Assembly: GCA_030447245.1 (NCBI GenBank)
Contig: JAUJPG010000005.1
Span: forward strand, 8,117-72,116
Direction: 5' to 3'
Origin: Chloroflexota bacterium
Lineage (GTDB): Bacteria; Chloroflexota; UBA6077; JACCZL01
Length of the DNA stretch: 64,000 bases
Part shown: positions 1-7,056 of the stretch, piece by piece
Layout: the number at the start of each line of letters is the position of its first letter
Numbering within the stretch: the stretch's first letter is position 1
Notes under the pieces: generated by a model
Database searches by the model: none
Told to the model about the DNA's origin: nothing
What the model saw: only the letters and a program-made list of their open reading frames with translations
Made by a program: the position numbers and the translations under genes

Positions 1-40
1 TGAGGGGGCGTTGGCCCCAATGCGTACAAGGAGCGTAGAC

Positions 41-598
41 ATGAGACGGTTTCGATTCGCGATCGCGGTGGCGGCGACGTCGCTCGCGCTCGTGGCGGTG
101 CTCGGTGGCATGGCCCTGGTCGGGGCACGCGCCGCCCTGGCGAATGCGCCCTGGGGCATCGGCTTCGGTGGTCCGGGATTAGGCGGCGACCACTTCGCGG
201 CCCATCTTCCGCCCGAGCTGCAGGGCCTGAAGGACCTGCCGGCATCCGAGCGGTTCGCCCACTTTACCGGCGCCCAGCTTAGCCTGACGGACAAGGACAA
301 TCGGCCGCTGACGATCAACGTGACGCCCGGGACTGCCACGGCAGTCAGCGCAACGAGCCTCACCGTCGCGGCGAACGACGGCACGACCAAGACCTTCACG
401 CTGGACAACGACACGCTGATCCGCGGCAAGACCGTTCAGGGAGGCGGCCGGAGCACCCAGGCCAACCTGGCAAAGGGCGACAAGGTCGTCGTGGTCACTG
501 CCAACGGAAGCGCGACGGCGAGGGCGGTGATGAACGGCGGCGCCGACGGTTTCGGCCCGCGTGGCCACGGTCCCTGGGGTGGTGGCCCCGGCCGCTGA
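41..598 (+). CDS. Secreted DUF5666-like protein
   Basis: About 185 residues. The start at 41 is chosen over an upstream in-frame ATG because AAGGAG lies 7 bases before it and a signal peptide begins there (basic MRRFR, then a hydrophobic stretch to about residue 35). The mature part has a region near residues 85-165 with alternating short beta-like segments (TATAVSATSLTV, TKTFTLDNDT, KGDKVVVVT) typical of DUF5666-like domains. The tail is rich in Gly, Pro and Arg. The domain's function is unknown; export is inferred from the signal peptide. No partner gene is obvious. Confidence 0.6.
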   Translation: MRRFRFAIAVAATSLALVAVLGGMALVGARAALANAPWGIGFGGPGLGGDHFAAHLPPELQGLKDLPASERFAHFTGAQLSLTDKDNRPLTINVTPGTATAVSATSLTVAANDGTTKTFTLDNDTLIRGKTVQGGGRSTQANLAKGDKVVVVTANGSATARAVMNGGADGFGPRGHGPWGGGPGR

Positions 599-621
599 CC
601 AGCCCGGTGCACTGGACCGGT

Positions 622-688
622 AGGTGATCCGTCCGATCGGAAGTGCGCGTGCTCTTATCGAGCGCGCTTCGGACCGGACGGATCACCT
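622..688. repeat. Long imperfect palindrome between two genes
   Basis: Bases 622-635 (AGGTGATCCGTCCG) are the exact reverse complement of 675-688. The pairing continues inward, with a few mismatches, through GAAG and GCGC blocks to give a stem of roughly 27 pairs around a loop near 650-660. No T-run follows, so it is not a standard intrinsic terminator. It sits just upstream of the -10 box for the next gene. Confidence 0.75.
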
Positions 689-705
689 GTCGCCGCGGGG
701 AGTCC

Positions 706-711
706 TATAAT
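706..711 (+). promoter_or_regulatory. Consensus -10 box for a leaderless start
   Basis: TATAAT at 706-711 is followed by six bases and then GTG at 718. Transcription would therefore begin at or next to the start codon. No good -35 hexamer is visible at 17-base spacing. The right arm of the palindrome at 675-688 lies immediately upstream. Confidence 0.55.
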
Positions 712-717
712 CGGCGC

Positions 718-1874
718 GTGCAGGTGCAGATCTTCACCTCGGTCGTCGGCGGCGGTCATAGGAGCGTGGCGGCTGCGCTTGCCGAGGCTCTCGCCGATCT
801 GAGTCGAGCCGACCTCGAGGTCTGGGTCGATGATCTGTACGTGGACCTGGCGCGCTGGCCAGCTTCCCGCTTCCCTCGGCTGTACGCCGCGGCGACCCGC
901 GACCACCCCTGGATCTGGCGGACGGTCTATCGCCTGACTAATCGCCCGCCCGGCCGAGGTCGGCTGGAGTTGCTTGGCGACCCGATTGGCGGGCCGCGAC
1001 TGGGCCGACTGCTCGTCCAGCGCCGGCCGGACACGGTCGTCTCGACGCTGCCCGGCGTCAACGGCTTCGTGGCGCGCTCGCTCGGGCGTCACGGGCTGCG
1101 GCCGAACCTCGAAGTGATCGTGACCGATTGGGCGGACGTGCACCTGAGCTGGGTGGCACGTGGCGTGAGCCACTACACGGTCCCAAAGGAGTCGGTGGCG
1201 CAGACCTGTAGACGCGCTGGCGTCCCCCCCACGGCGATCAGAGTGCTCCGCCTGCCGCTCCGGCGCCAGTTAGCAGCGCCACCTGATGTCCGCTCGGCGC
1301 CGGCAGCCCGCGAGGCGTACGGGCTCCGGGGACGGCTTCGTCATCCTGGCAATGATCGGCACCGAGGTTCGGCCCGCGCCCTCGACCACCTCGCAGCGCT
1401 GACCCGGATACCACTTGATGCGGACATCGTCGTCGTGTGCGGGCGGAACGAGCGCCTGCGCGAGCAGGTCAGGGCGCTGGGCGGCCCAAGCCCGGTGCAC
1501 GCACTCGGCTTCATTGACGAGGTCGCCGCGCTGATGCGCGCGGCCGACCTGCTCGTGACGAAGCCCCGGGGAGTGACGCTGGCCGAGGCTTTCTGCGTCG
1601 GCCTGCCCGTCCTGGCGTTCGACCCACTGGCGGGCCAGGAAGAAGCCAACGCCCGGTTCGCCGTCGCTCACGGCGCGGCCGAGTTGGCCCAATCGCCGCG
1701 CCATGTGGCCGAGCTGGCAACTGAGCTGCGCTGGTCGGCGCCCCGCCGCGCTGAGTTGGCGGGCGGCGGCGCCCGCCTGCGCGTCCGACCGCTGCCCGCG
1801 ACGCCGCCCAAGGCATCGTTCGGCGAGCCGATGCCGCTAGCCAACCCCGAGCCGCGCCTGTCGCCGCGCGGTAG
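718..1874 (+). pseudogene. Glycosyltransferase, MGDG-synthase type, with three frame breaks
   Basis: The N-terminal part has the MGDG-synthase-like nucleotide-independent domain (GGGHRSVAAALAEAL). The C-terminal part has a family-28 glycosyltransferase core (VVCGRNERL, LGFIDEVAALMRAADLLVTK, TLAEAFCVGLPVLAF). The likely role is transfer of a sugar to diacylglycerol. The frame is broken. From about 1329 to 1368 the family-like sequence DGFVILAMIGTE is in another frame, so a +1 and a -1 compensate each other. Near 1765-1785 the frame shifts again, giving a natural C-terminus and a TAG at 1872. As written, the frame runs on into the DoxX gene. The GTG at 718 is chosen for the -10 box just upstream. 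Confidence 0.65.
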
Positions 1875-2103
1875 ATCGCTGACCGCGCGCGATGGGCGCA
1901 AGATCAACGGCCCGCGATACCCACATGAGTGCGTCGAGATGGCCCAACGCACACTGGCACGGGCACGAGCGAGGAATCCCGCGCGGCCCCTCGTGCGTAT
2001 GTCTACTGTCGGACGGCGCGGCGTTCGGGGGCAGCACGCTGCCACGTCAATCGACAGGCAGAACTTCAGCATGGCAGGCCGACGCCTGTCGGGGAGTGTC
2101 AGG

Positions 2104-2547
2104 ATGCGAGCGTTGGAAGGCGTGGCTCCAGGCTGGGGCATCACAGTTGTGCGGGTCACGATGGGGATCATCCTCGTCGCCGCGGGATATTCGAAGTTTG
2201 CGGGCGGTCTCGAGGGCTTCTCCGGGTTTCTGAGCCAGGTGGGTTTCCCGGCCCCCGGAATGTTGGGACCGCTCGTCGCGACTCTCGAGCTTGTTGGCGG
2301 CCTGTTGCTCATCGCGGGCGCGGTCACCCGTTGGGTCGCTCTGCTGTTCGTGCTCCAGTTCCTGGTCGTGGCCTTCGTGGTGAAGCTGCCACGGGCCGGA
2401 TGGGACGCTAGCCGCATCGACCTGATGATTCTCGCGGGGGCGCTCATGCTGCTGCTAGCTGGCCCCGGCAAGGCGGCGGTCGACGAGATCCTGCTGCGCC
2501 GGCGCACCGAGGCGGCGGCGAACCACGGAGGCGTGCGCACTGCCTGA
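2104..2547 (+). CDS. DoxX family membrane protein
   Basis: About 147 residues with four predicted membrane segments and a DoxX-like first helix (VRVTMGIILVAAGYSKF, then LVATLELVGGLLLIAGAVTR). DoxX proteins are small integral membrane proteins; some act with thiol or oxidoreductase partners, but no partner adjoins here. The ATG at 2104 is chosen because GGGGAG lies upstream; an in-frame ATG at 2071 is possible. The same open frame extends back through the upstream glycosyltransferase only because of that gene's frame break, so I do not read this as a fusion. Confidence 0.8.
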   Translation: MRALEGVAPGWGITVVRVTMGIILVAAGYSKFAGGLEGFSGFLSQVGFPAPGMLGPLVATLELVGGLLLIAGAVTRWVALLFVLQFLVVAFVVKLPRAGWDASRIDLMILAGALMLLLAGPGKAAVDEILLRRRTEAAANHGGVRTA

Positions 2548-2650
2548 CGTCACGATGCACGGGGCAGGATCAGTGGCGGCTGCCGCGACCGGTCCGTTCC
2601 GCCGCGTATCGTCTCAATGCTTCAACCGTCTGTGCCGGTGCCGGGTGTCG

Positions 2651-2679
2651 TTGCCCCGTCGAGAGCGGTCGGCTACAAT
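2651..2679 (+). promoter_or_regulatory. Sigma-70-type promoter of the mgtE leader
   Basis: TTGCCC at 2651-2656 and TACAAT at 2674-2679 are separated by exactly 17 bases. The expected transcription start, about 7 bases after the -10 box, falls within a few bases of the ATG at 2690, so the leader ORF would be nearly leaderless. Confidence 0.65.
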
Positions 2680-2689
2680 GGCGGCGGCT

Positions 2690-2770
2690 ATGAGCGCCGA
2701 CGTACCGAGTACCAGCCTCGAGCTCATCACCGTCCCGAGCGCGTTGGAGTTGCTCGGCCGCCGCCGCTAG
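2690..2770 (+). CDS. Putative 26-residue leader peptide upstream of mgtE
   Basis: The ORF starts with ATG within a few bases of the predicted transcription start and ends LELLGRRR-stop, with three consecutive CGC arginine codons. Those codons (2757-2767) form the 5' arm of a stem with 2794-2802. An intrinsic terminator follows before mgtE. This is the layout of a transcription attenuator whose state depends on ribosome position. No known leader family matches. That it is translated is inferred only from the promoter position and the codon-stem overlap. Confidence 0.45.
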   Translation: MSADVPSTSLELITVPSALELLGRRR

Positions 2771-2802
2771 CCTTCTTCGGTCCCCGACCGCGAGGCGGCG
2801 GC
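2757..2802 (+). promoter_or_regulatory. Anti-terminator/attenuator stem over the Arg codons
   Basis: GCCGCCGCC at 2757-2765 pairs perfectly with GGCGGCGGC at 2794-2802. The 3' arm can alternatively pair inside GAGGCGGCGGCGCCTC (2792-2807), so mutually exclusive folds are possible. A ribosome stalled on the Arg codons or stop would cover the 5' arm. Confidence 0.45.
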
Positions 2803-2810
2803 GCCTCCGA

Positions 2811-2837
2811 GCCCTCCCCACGCGGGGGGGCGTTTTT
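2811..2837 (+). terminator. Intrinsic terminator in the mgtE leader
   Basis: GCCCTCCC at 2811-2818 pairs with GGGGGGGC at 2824-2831 (8 pairs, one G-T) and is followed closely by five T residues at 2833-2837. It lies only 24 bases before the mgtE start, where a terminator makes sense only as a conditional switch. Confidence 0.65.
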
Positions 2838-2860
2838 GTGCCGAAGTCGGAGGTGGCAGC

Positions 2861-4216
2861 GTGGAGACTGAGGTTGTCGACGCCCGCGAGGCGGTGCGAG
2901 CGGCCCTGCGCGGCGCCAGCTCTGCCGACCTTGCCGCGCTGAGGGCCGCGCCGTCTCGCGAGCTGGCTGAGGCGCTTGACGAGTTGAGCCCCCTCGAGCT
3001 CGGCTCACTGTTCCTTCGCCTTGGCGACGAGGCCCTCGCCGATCTCGTCGCGGAGCTGGATCCGTTTGATGCGGCGCGCTTGCTCAACAAGCTGAGCCGC
3101 GCCCAGGCCGCCGACGTTCTCGAAGAGATGGACCCCGACGACGCCGCCGACGTCGTCGAAGAGCTCCATCCCCAGACAGCCGAGGCGATCCTCGTCGAGA
3201 TGGAGGGCGACGAGGCCAGCGACGTCCGTGACCTCTTGAGCTACCCGCCGGAGAGCGCGGCCGGGATCATGACCCCGGACTTCGTTGCGCTCAGTCCGAG
3301 TCTGACCGCCGACGAGGCGCTCGCTAGATTGCGACAGGTCGCCGAGGAGGCGGAGACTGTCTATTACGCCTACGTCACCGATCCGATCACGCACCGTCTG
3401 CTCGGGGTCCTCTCGCTTCACAAGCTGGTCTTCAGCCGACCGTCGACGCAGATCGGCGATTTGATGGTGACCGATATCGCGAAGGTTCGAGCGGACGCTG
3501 ATCAGGAGACGGCTGCGCGGCTGCTCGACCAGCGCAACCTGATTGCTCTGCCGGTCGTGGACGAGGATGATCGGGTACTCGGGATCATCACTGCCGACGA
3601 CGCCGCGGACGTGCTGCTCGCGGAGGCGGGGGAGGACATCGAGCGGCTCGGCGGATCCCAGCCGCTCGAGGAGCCGTACCTGCGCGCCAGCGTGTTACAC
3701 CTCGTCCGCAAACGACTGCCCTGGCTGATGGTGCTGCTGGTCGGCAGCGCGTACACCGCGTCGGTCATCAGCCACTTCGAGGACACACTCGCCCAGGTGA
3801 TCGCCCTCGGCTTCTTCATCCCCATGCTGATCGGCACCGGCGGCAACGTTGGCTCGCAGACCGTCACGACGCTGGTCCGCGCGATGGGTGTCGGGGAGGT
3901 GAAATTCGGCGATCTGTTTCGGGTCCTTCGTCGAGAACTCATGGTCGGCACAATCATCGGAGTGGCGCTGGCCGGCGTGACCTTTCTCCGCACATGGATC
4001 ATGGGAGTGAGTTGGGAGATTGGGCCGGTCGTCGGGCTGTCAGCGTTCTTGATTGTGGTCTGGGCGGCGGCCGTCTCGGCGGTCCTGCCGCTTATCCTCC
4101 ACCGGCTGCGCGTCGACCCTGCTGTCGTCTCCGCCCCGTTCATTACGACACTCGTTGACGGCACCGGCCTGTTCATGTACTTTACGGTCGCCCAGATGCT
4201 GCTCGGGCTGGTCTGA
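2861..4216 (+). CDS. mgtE: Magnesium transporter MgtE
   Basis: 451 residues, the usual MgtE length. An acidic helical N-domain (about 20-135) contains repeated EEMDPDDAADVVEEL-type motifs. A CBS pair follows (about 140-260). Five membrane helices make up the rest (about 275-451), with the conserved pore-region motifs GTGGNVGSQT and PFITTLVDGTG. The N-domain and CBS domains of this family sense cytoplasmic Mg2+ and gate the channel. The GTG start at 2861 is preceded by GGAGGTG. The stop is 2 bases from the uppP start, so the two genes are co-transcribed. The leader upstream suggests regulated read-through. Confidence 0.93.
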   Translation: METEVVDAREAVRAALRGASSADLAALRAAPSRELAEALDELSPLELGSLFLRLGDEALADLVAELDPFDAARLLNKLSRAQAADVLEEMDPDDAADVVEELHPQTAEAILVEMEGDEASDVRDLLSYPPESAAGIMTPDFVALSPSLTADEALARLRQVAEEAETVYYAYVTDPITHRLLGVLSLHKLVFSRPSTQIGDLMVTDIAKVRADADQETAARLLDQRNLIALPVVDEDDRVLGIITADDAADVLLAEAGEDIERLGGSQPLEEPYLRASVLHLVRKRLPWLMVLLVGSAYTASVISHFEDTLAQVIALGFFIPMLIGTGGNVGSQTVTTLVRAMGVGEVKFGDLFRVLRRELMVGTIIGVALAGVTFLRTWIMGVSWEIGPVVGLSAFLIVVWAAAVSAVLPLILHRLRVDPAVVSAPFITTLVDGTGLFMYFTVAQMLLGLV

Positions 4217-4218
4217 GG

Positions 4219-5040
4219 GTGCCGATCACCGTGTTCCAGGCCGTGGTCCTGGGAGCGGTCCAGGGGTTGGCCGAGTTCCTGCCGATCTCCAGCTCCGGTC
4301 ACTTGATCCTGGTGCCGTGGCTCCTCGGCTGGTCTGACCCCGGGTTGACGTTCGACCTGGCGCTCCACGTTGGAACGTCGGTTGCTCTGCTGGCCTACTT
4401 CTGGCGCGATTGGCTGTCTTTGATCAGGGCGGCACTGGCCGGCCTGACCAGCGCCGCGGCCCGCCAGGACGCCAGCTGGAGGCTGGCGTGGATGTTGGTG
4501 CTGGGGAGCCTGCCGGCCGGCTTGGTCGGCGTGCTCTTCGAAGAAACGATCGAGCGCAACGTCCGGCAGCCGGTCCAGATCGCGGTGCTCCTGATGGCGT
4601 TCGGACTTGCGCTCGGGGCCGCCGACCGCTGGTCCCGAAAAGCGCGGTCGCTCGACGGAGTGTCCTGGGTTGACGCCCTCGTCGTCGGCTGCGCGCAGGC
4701 AGTGGCCCTGGCGCCGGGCGTGTCGCGCTCAGGCGTGACGATGACCGCCGGACTGTTACGGGGCCTGGATCGACCAACGGCGGCGCGCTTTTCATTTCTG
4801 CTGTCCGCGCCGATTACCGTGGCCGCCGCCGCCTACAAGCTGCGGGTGCTCGTGCGCGAGCCGCTCAGCGCGGATCAGTCCCTCGCGTTTCTCGTCGGCG
4901 CTGGTGTCGCTGCGCTGGTCGGCGCGTTGGCGATCAACCTGTTGCTGCGCTACTTGCAGCGCCAATCAACCGCCGTATTCGTCTGGTACCGCCTGGCCGC
5001 TGGCACAGCTGTTCTCGGAATAGCGTTCGCTGGGCGCTGA
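4219..5040 (+). CDS. uppP: Undecaprenyl-diphosphatase UppP (BacA)
   Basis: 273 residues, full length for the family. It carries both signature regions: EFLPISSSGHL near residue 18, with the catalytic Glu/Ser/His, and PGVSRSG near residue 172. Multiple membrane helices fill the rest. It dephosphorylates undecaprenyl diphosphate to recycle the lipid carrier for peptidoglycan and other envelope polymers. The GTG start at 4219 lies 2 bases after the mgtE stop. It is probably translated by coupling and would share the mgtE leader control. Confidence 0.93.
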   Translation: MPITVFQAVVLGAVQGLAEFLPISSSGHLILVPWLLGWSDPGLTFDLALHVGTSVALLAYFWRDWLSLIRAALAGLTSAAARQDASWRLAWMLVLGSLPAGLVGVLFEETIERNVRQPVQIAVLLMAFGLALGAADRWSRKARSLDGVSWVDALVVGCAQAVALAPGVSRSGVTMTAGLLRGLDRPTAARFSFLLSAPITVAAAAYKLRVLVREPLSADQSLAFLVGAGVAALVGALAINLLLRYLQRQSTAVFVWYRLAAGTAVLGIAFAGR

Positions 5041-5349
5041 CGGAGCGCGAGGCGCTCTGTCGCCATGGCCGACCGCGCTGAGCGTTCGGCCGGTCGAGCG
5101 CCATCGTGGTGTCCAACAAGGAAGGTGATGTCCAGCCGGCACCGGAGCATCCATCCTCTTGACAGATGAGGCTTGGAGTCCCAGACTAGGGAGTGGCGCG
5201 TCGGCCGGTACCCCGATTGGTAATCGGGTAGCGGCGAAGAGCAATCCGGCATCCCGCTCTCGTCGTATGTCTTACTGGTAGGTCCGTGCGGTGGGCGGAC
5301 CGAGCGACGCGCATCATCCCACCACGACATTGAGGAGGTAGGACTCACG
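5041..5349 (+). other. Intergenic region with hairpins and a candidate promoter
   Basis: No gene is seen. GAGCGC-gag-GCGCTC at 5043-5057 directly follows the uppP stop. A perfect -35 TTGACA lies at 5159-5164, but the hexamer 17 bases on is only weakly -10-like (CAGACT, 5182-5187). CCCGATT-ggt-AATCGGG at 5212-5228 is a 7-pair hairpin in the leader of the next gene. GGAGG precedes the ATG at 5350. Confidence 0.45.
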
Positions 5350-6054
5350 ATGCGGTTCTCTCGACGTTTGCTTCTCGTTCCGGCCCTGGCGGTCGGATTG
5401 GCCGCCGGTGGCCTCACGGCCACTGAAGGCGCGGCCCAGCAGTCGATGACGATCCAGTTGAACGAGGAAAACGACTCTGGCGTCAGCGGCACGGCCATGC
5501 TGATGCCGATGGGAAGCGGGACCCAGGTCGAGGTCCAACTCCAGGGCTCGCCGGGGGGCCCACATCCGATCCACATCCATCGCGGCAACTGCGGGCCGAC
5601 GCTGGACCCAACGCCGCTGGTCAACCTGACCCCCGTCCAGAATGGCAGCTCGGTGACGATGGTGGAACTAACGGCCGACCAGATTATGGCGGCCGCCCAT
5701 GCGATCAACGTCCACAAGTCGCGGGAGGAGGCGTCGGTGTACATCGCCTGCGGCGACCTCAGCACGGGCGCGGGACCCGCGGAGACCAGCCCGCCGCCGC
5801 CAGTGGGCGTGCCAGTAGCGGCGCAGCCGAAGCCGGCCGCCTCTCCAGCGCCCAAGCCGGCCGCTCCGGCGGCCAAGCCAGCAGCTCCGGCCCCGTCGCC
5901 GGCGGCTGCCAAGCCGGCCGGTGCGCCGGCCCAGGCTCCCCGTGCACTCCCACGCACGGGTGAGGCGGAGAACTGGATGTTCGTCGGCATGGCCCTCGCC
6001 GGCGCAGTCCTGCTGGGCGCGGGCATGCTGGCCCGAAGGCGCGGTCTCTCCTAA
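5350..6054 (+). CDS. LPxTG-anchored surface protein with a CHRD/SOD-like domain
   Basis: 234 residues. Signal peptide at about 1-30. A beta-rich domain at about 32-140 contains HPIHIHRGNCG and INVHKS, resembling CHRD or Cu/Zn-SOD-like folds with metal-ligand-type histidines. An Ala/Pro/Lys repeat linker covers about 145-195. A sorting signal follows: LPRTG near residue 200, a hydrophobic helix, and a terminal ARRRGLS. Sortases cleave such signals between Thr and Gly and link the protein to the wall. No sortase gene lies in this window. The start is supported by GGAGG. Metal binding and any enzymatic role are inferred. Confidence 0.75.
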   Translation: MRFSRRLLLVPALAVGLAAGGLTATEGAAQQSMTIQLNEENDSGVSGTAMLMPMGSGTQVEVQLQGSPGGPHPIHIHRGNCGPTLDPTPLVNLTPVQNGSSVTMVELTADQIMAAAHAINVHKSREEASVYIACGDLSTGAGPAETSPPPPVGVPVAAQPKPAASPAPKPAAPAAKPAAPAPSPAAAKPAGAPAQAPRALPRTGEAENWMFVGMALAGAVLLGAGMLARRRGLS

Positions 6055-6171
6055 TCTCTCGCGGTCGGTGGCGGGGTGACTCGCCCACGACCCGGCGTTG
6101 GCTGAGCGGGGCGGTTCGGGTACCCGCACCCCCCCCCTGGCCATCGCCGCAGCCGGCTCTACTGGGGCCAG

Positions 6172-7016
6172 GTGAAGGGCGGGGTCGACGTTAACCGCCA
6201 CCCGTGTGACCCACGCATCGCGCGGGCGTGGGGCGGCGAGCAGTCGGACTACGAGCGGTTCTTCCGAGGCCCGATCTGGACGAGGACTCGGACGCGATGG
6301 CCGAGCGGTACCGCGGGCTGGGCCTCATCGGCGTCCTGCTCGGGGCCGACGCCGAGACGACGACCGGCGTGCCACCGTACCCGAACGACACACTGGCCGA
6401 GATCTGCCGAGCACACCCCGGGCGCTTCGTCGGCTTTGCCGGGATCGACCCATGGAAGGGCGAGCTGGCAGTCCGCGAGCTGGAGCGATCGATCCGGGAG
6501 CTCGGGCTGCGGGGCGCCAAGTTCCACCCTGGCCGGCAGCGGTTCGATCCCAGTGATCCGCGGTTCAGGCCGCTCTGGGAGGCAGCCAGTTCGCTCGGCG
6601 CGGTCGTGTTGTTCCACACTGGCATGATGGCCGCCGGTGCCGGCACACCGGGCGGGCGGGGCGAGCGGCTGGAGTACACCCGGCCGATCCATCTGGACGC
6701 CCTTGCCGCCGAGCTTCCGAACCTCCAGATCATCGCCGCCCACCCGAGCTGGCCCTGGCACGAGGAGATGCTGGCGGTCGCGCGTCACAAGGGCAACGTC
6801 CACCTGGACCTCTCCGGGTACCTTCCGCGCTACATTCCGGAGAGCTTCCTCAAGATGGCGACGGGCCTGCTCCAGGACCAGGCGTTGTTCGGCTCGGACT
6901 ACCCTTTCATCATGCCGGAGCGTTGGCTGGCTGACTTCGACGGGCTCGGACTGAAGGACAGCGTTCGCGAGAAGGTGCTGCTCGGTAACGCCAGGCGCTT
7001 GCTCGGCCTCGCTTGA
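6172..7016 (+). pseudogene. Amidohydrolase-2 family hydrolase with one frameshift
   Basis: The large open part begins in the 6280s and is a typical TIM-barrel amidohydrolase (GFAGIDPWKGE, GLRGAKFHP, VVLFHTG, NLQIIAAHPSWPW, LFGSDYPFIMPERWL). It is similar to metal-dependent decarboxylase/hydrolase proteins. Its N-terminus (GGVDVNRHPCDPRIARAWGGE from the GTG at 6172) lies in another frame. Joining the two needs a one-base shift near 6280, after PIW. The usual metal-binding HxH at the N-terminus reads NRH, so one ligand may be missing. Substrate unknown. Confidence 0.6.
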
Positions 7017-7056
7017 CGAACCGCGCCAAGCGCCCTGTCAGCCCAGAGGTCCGTGT

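Noticed and set aside
643..2547. A glycosyltransferase-DoxX fusion protein
   Set aside because: The continuous frame exists only because the glycosyltransferase leaves its natural frame near 1775. The linking 75 codons look non-coding, and DoxX has its own start at 2104.
2680..2860. M-box (ykoK) magnesium riboswitch before mgtE
   Set aside because: None of the conserved M-box stretches that I know are visible, and most of the leader is occupied by the small ORF and the terminator.
4950..6026. Minus-strand frame of 358 codons opposite the LPxTG gene
   Set aside because: Its Gly/Ala-rich part mirrors the Ala/Pro linker of the real gene, which has a signal peptide, sorting signal and Shine-Dalgarno sequence.
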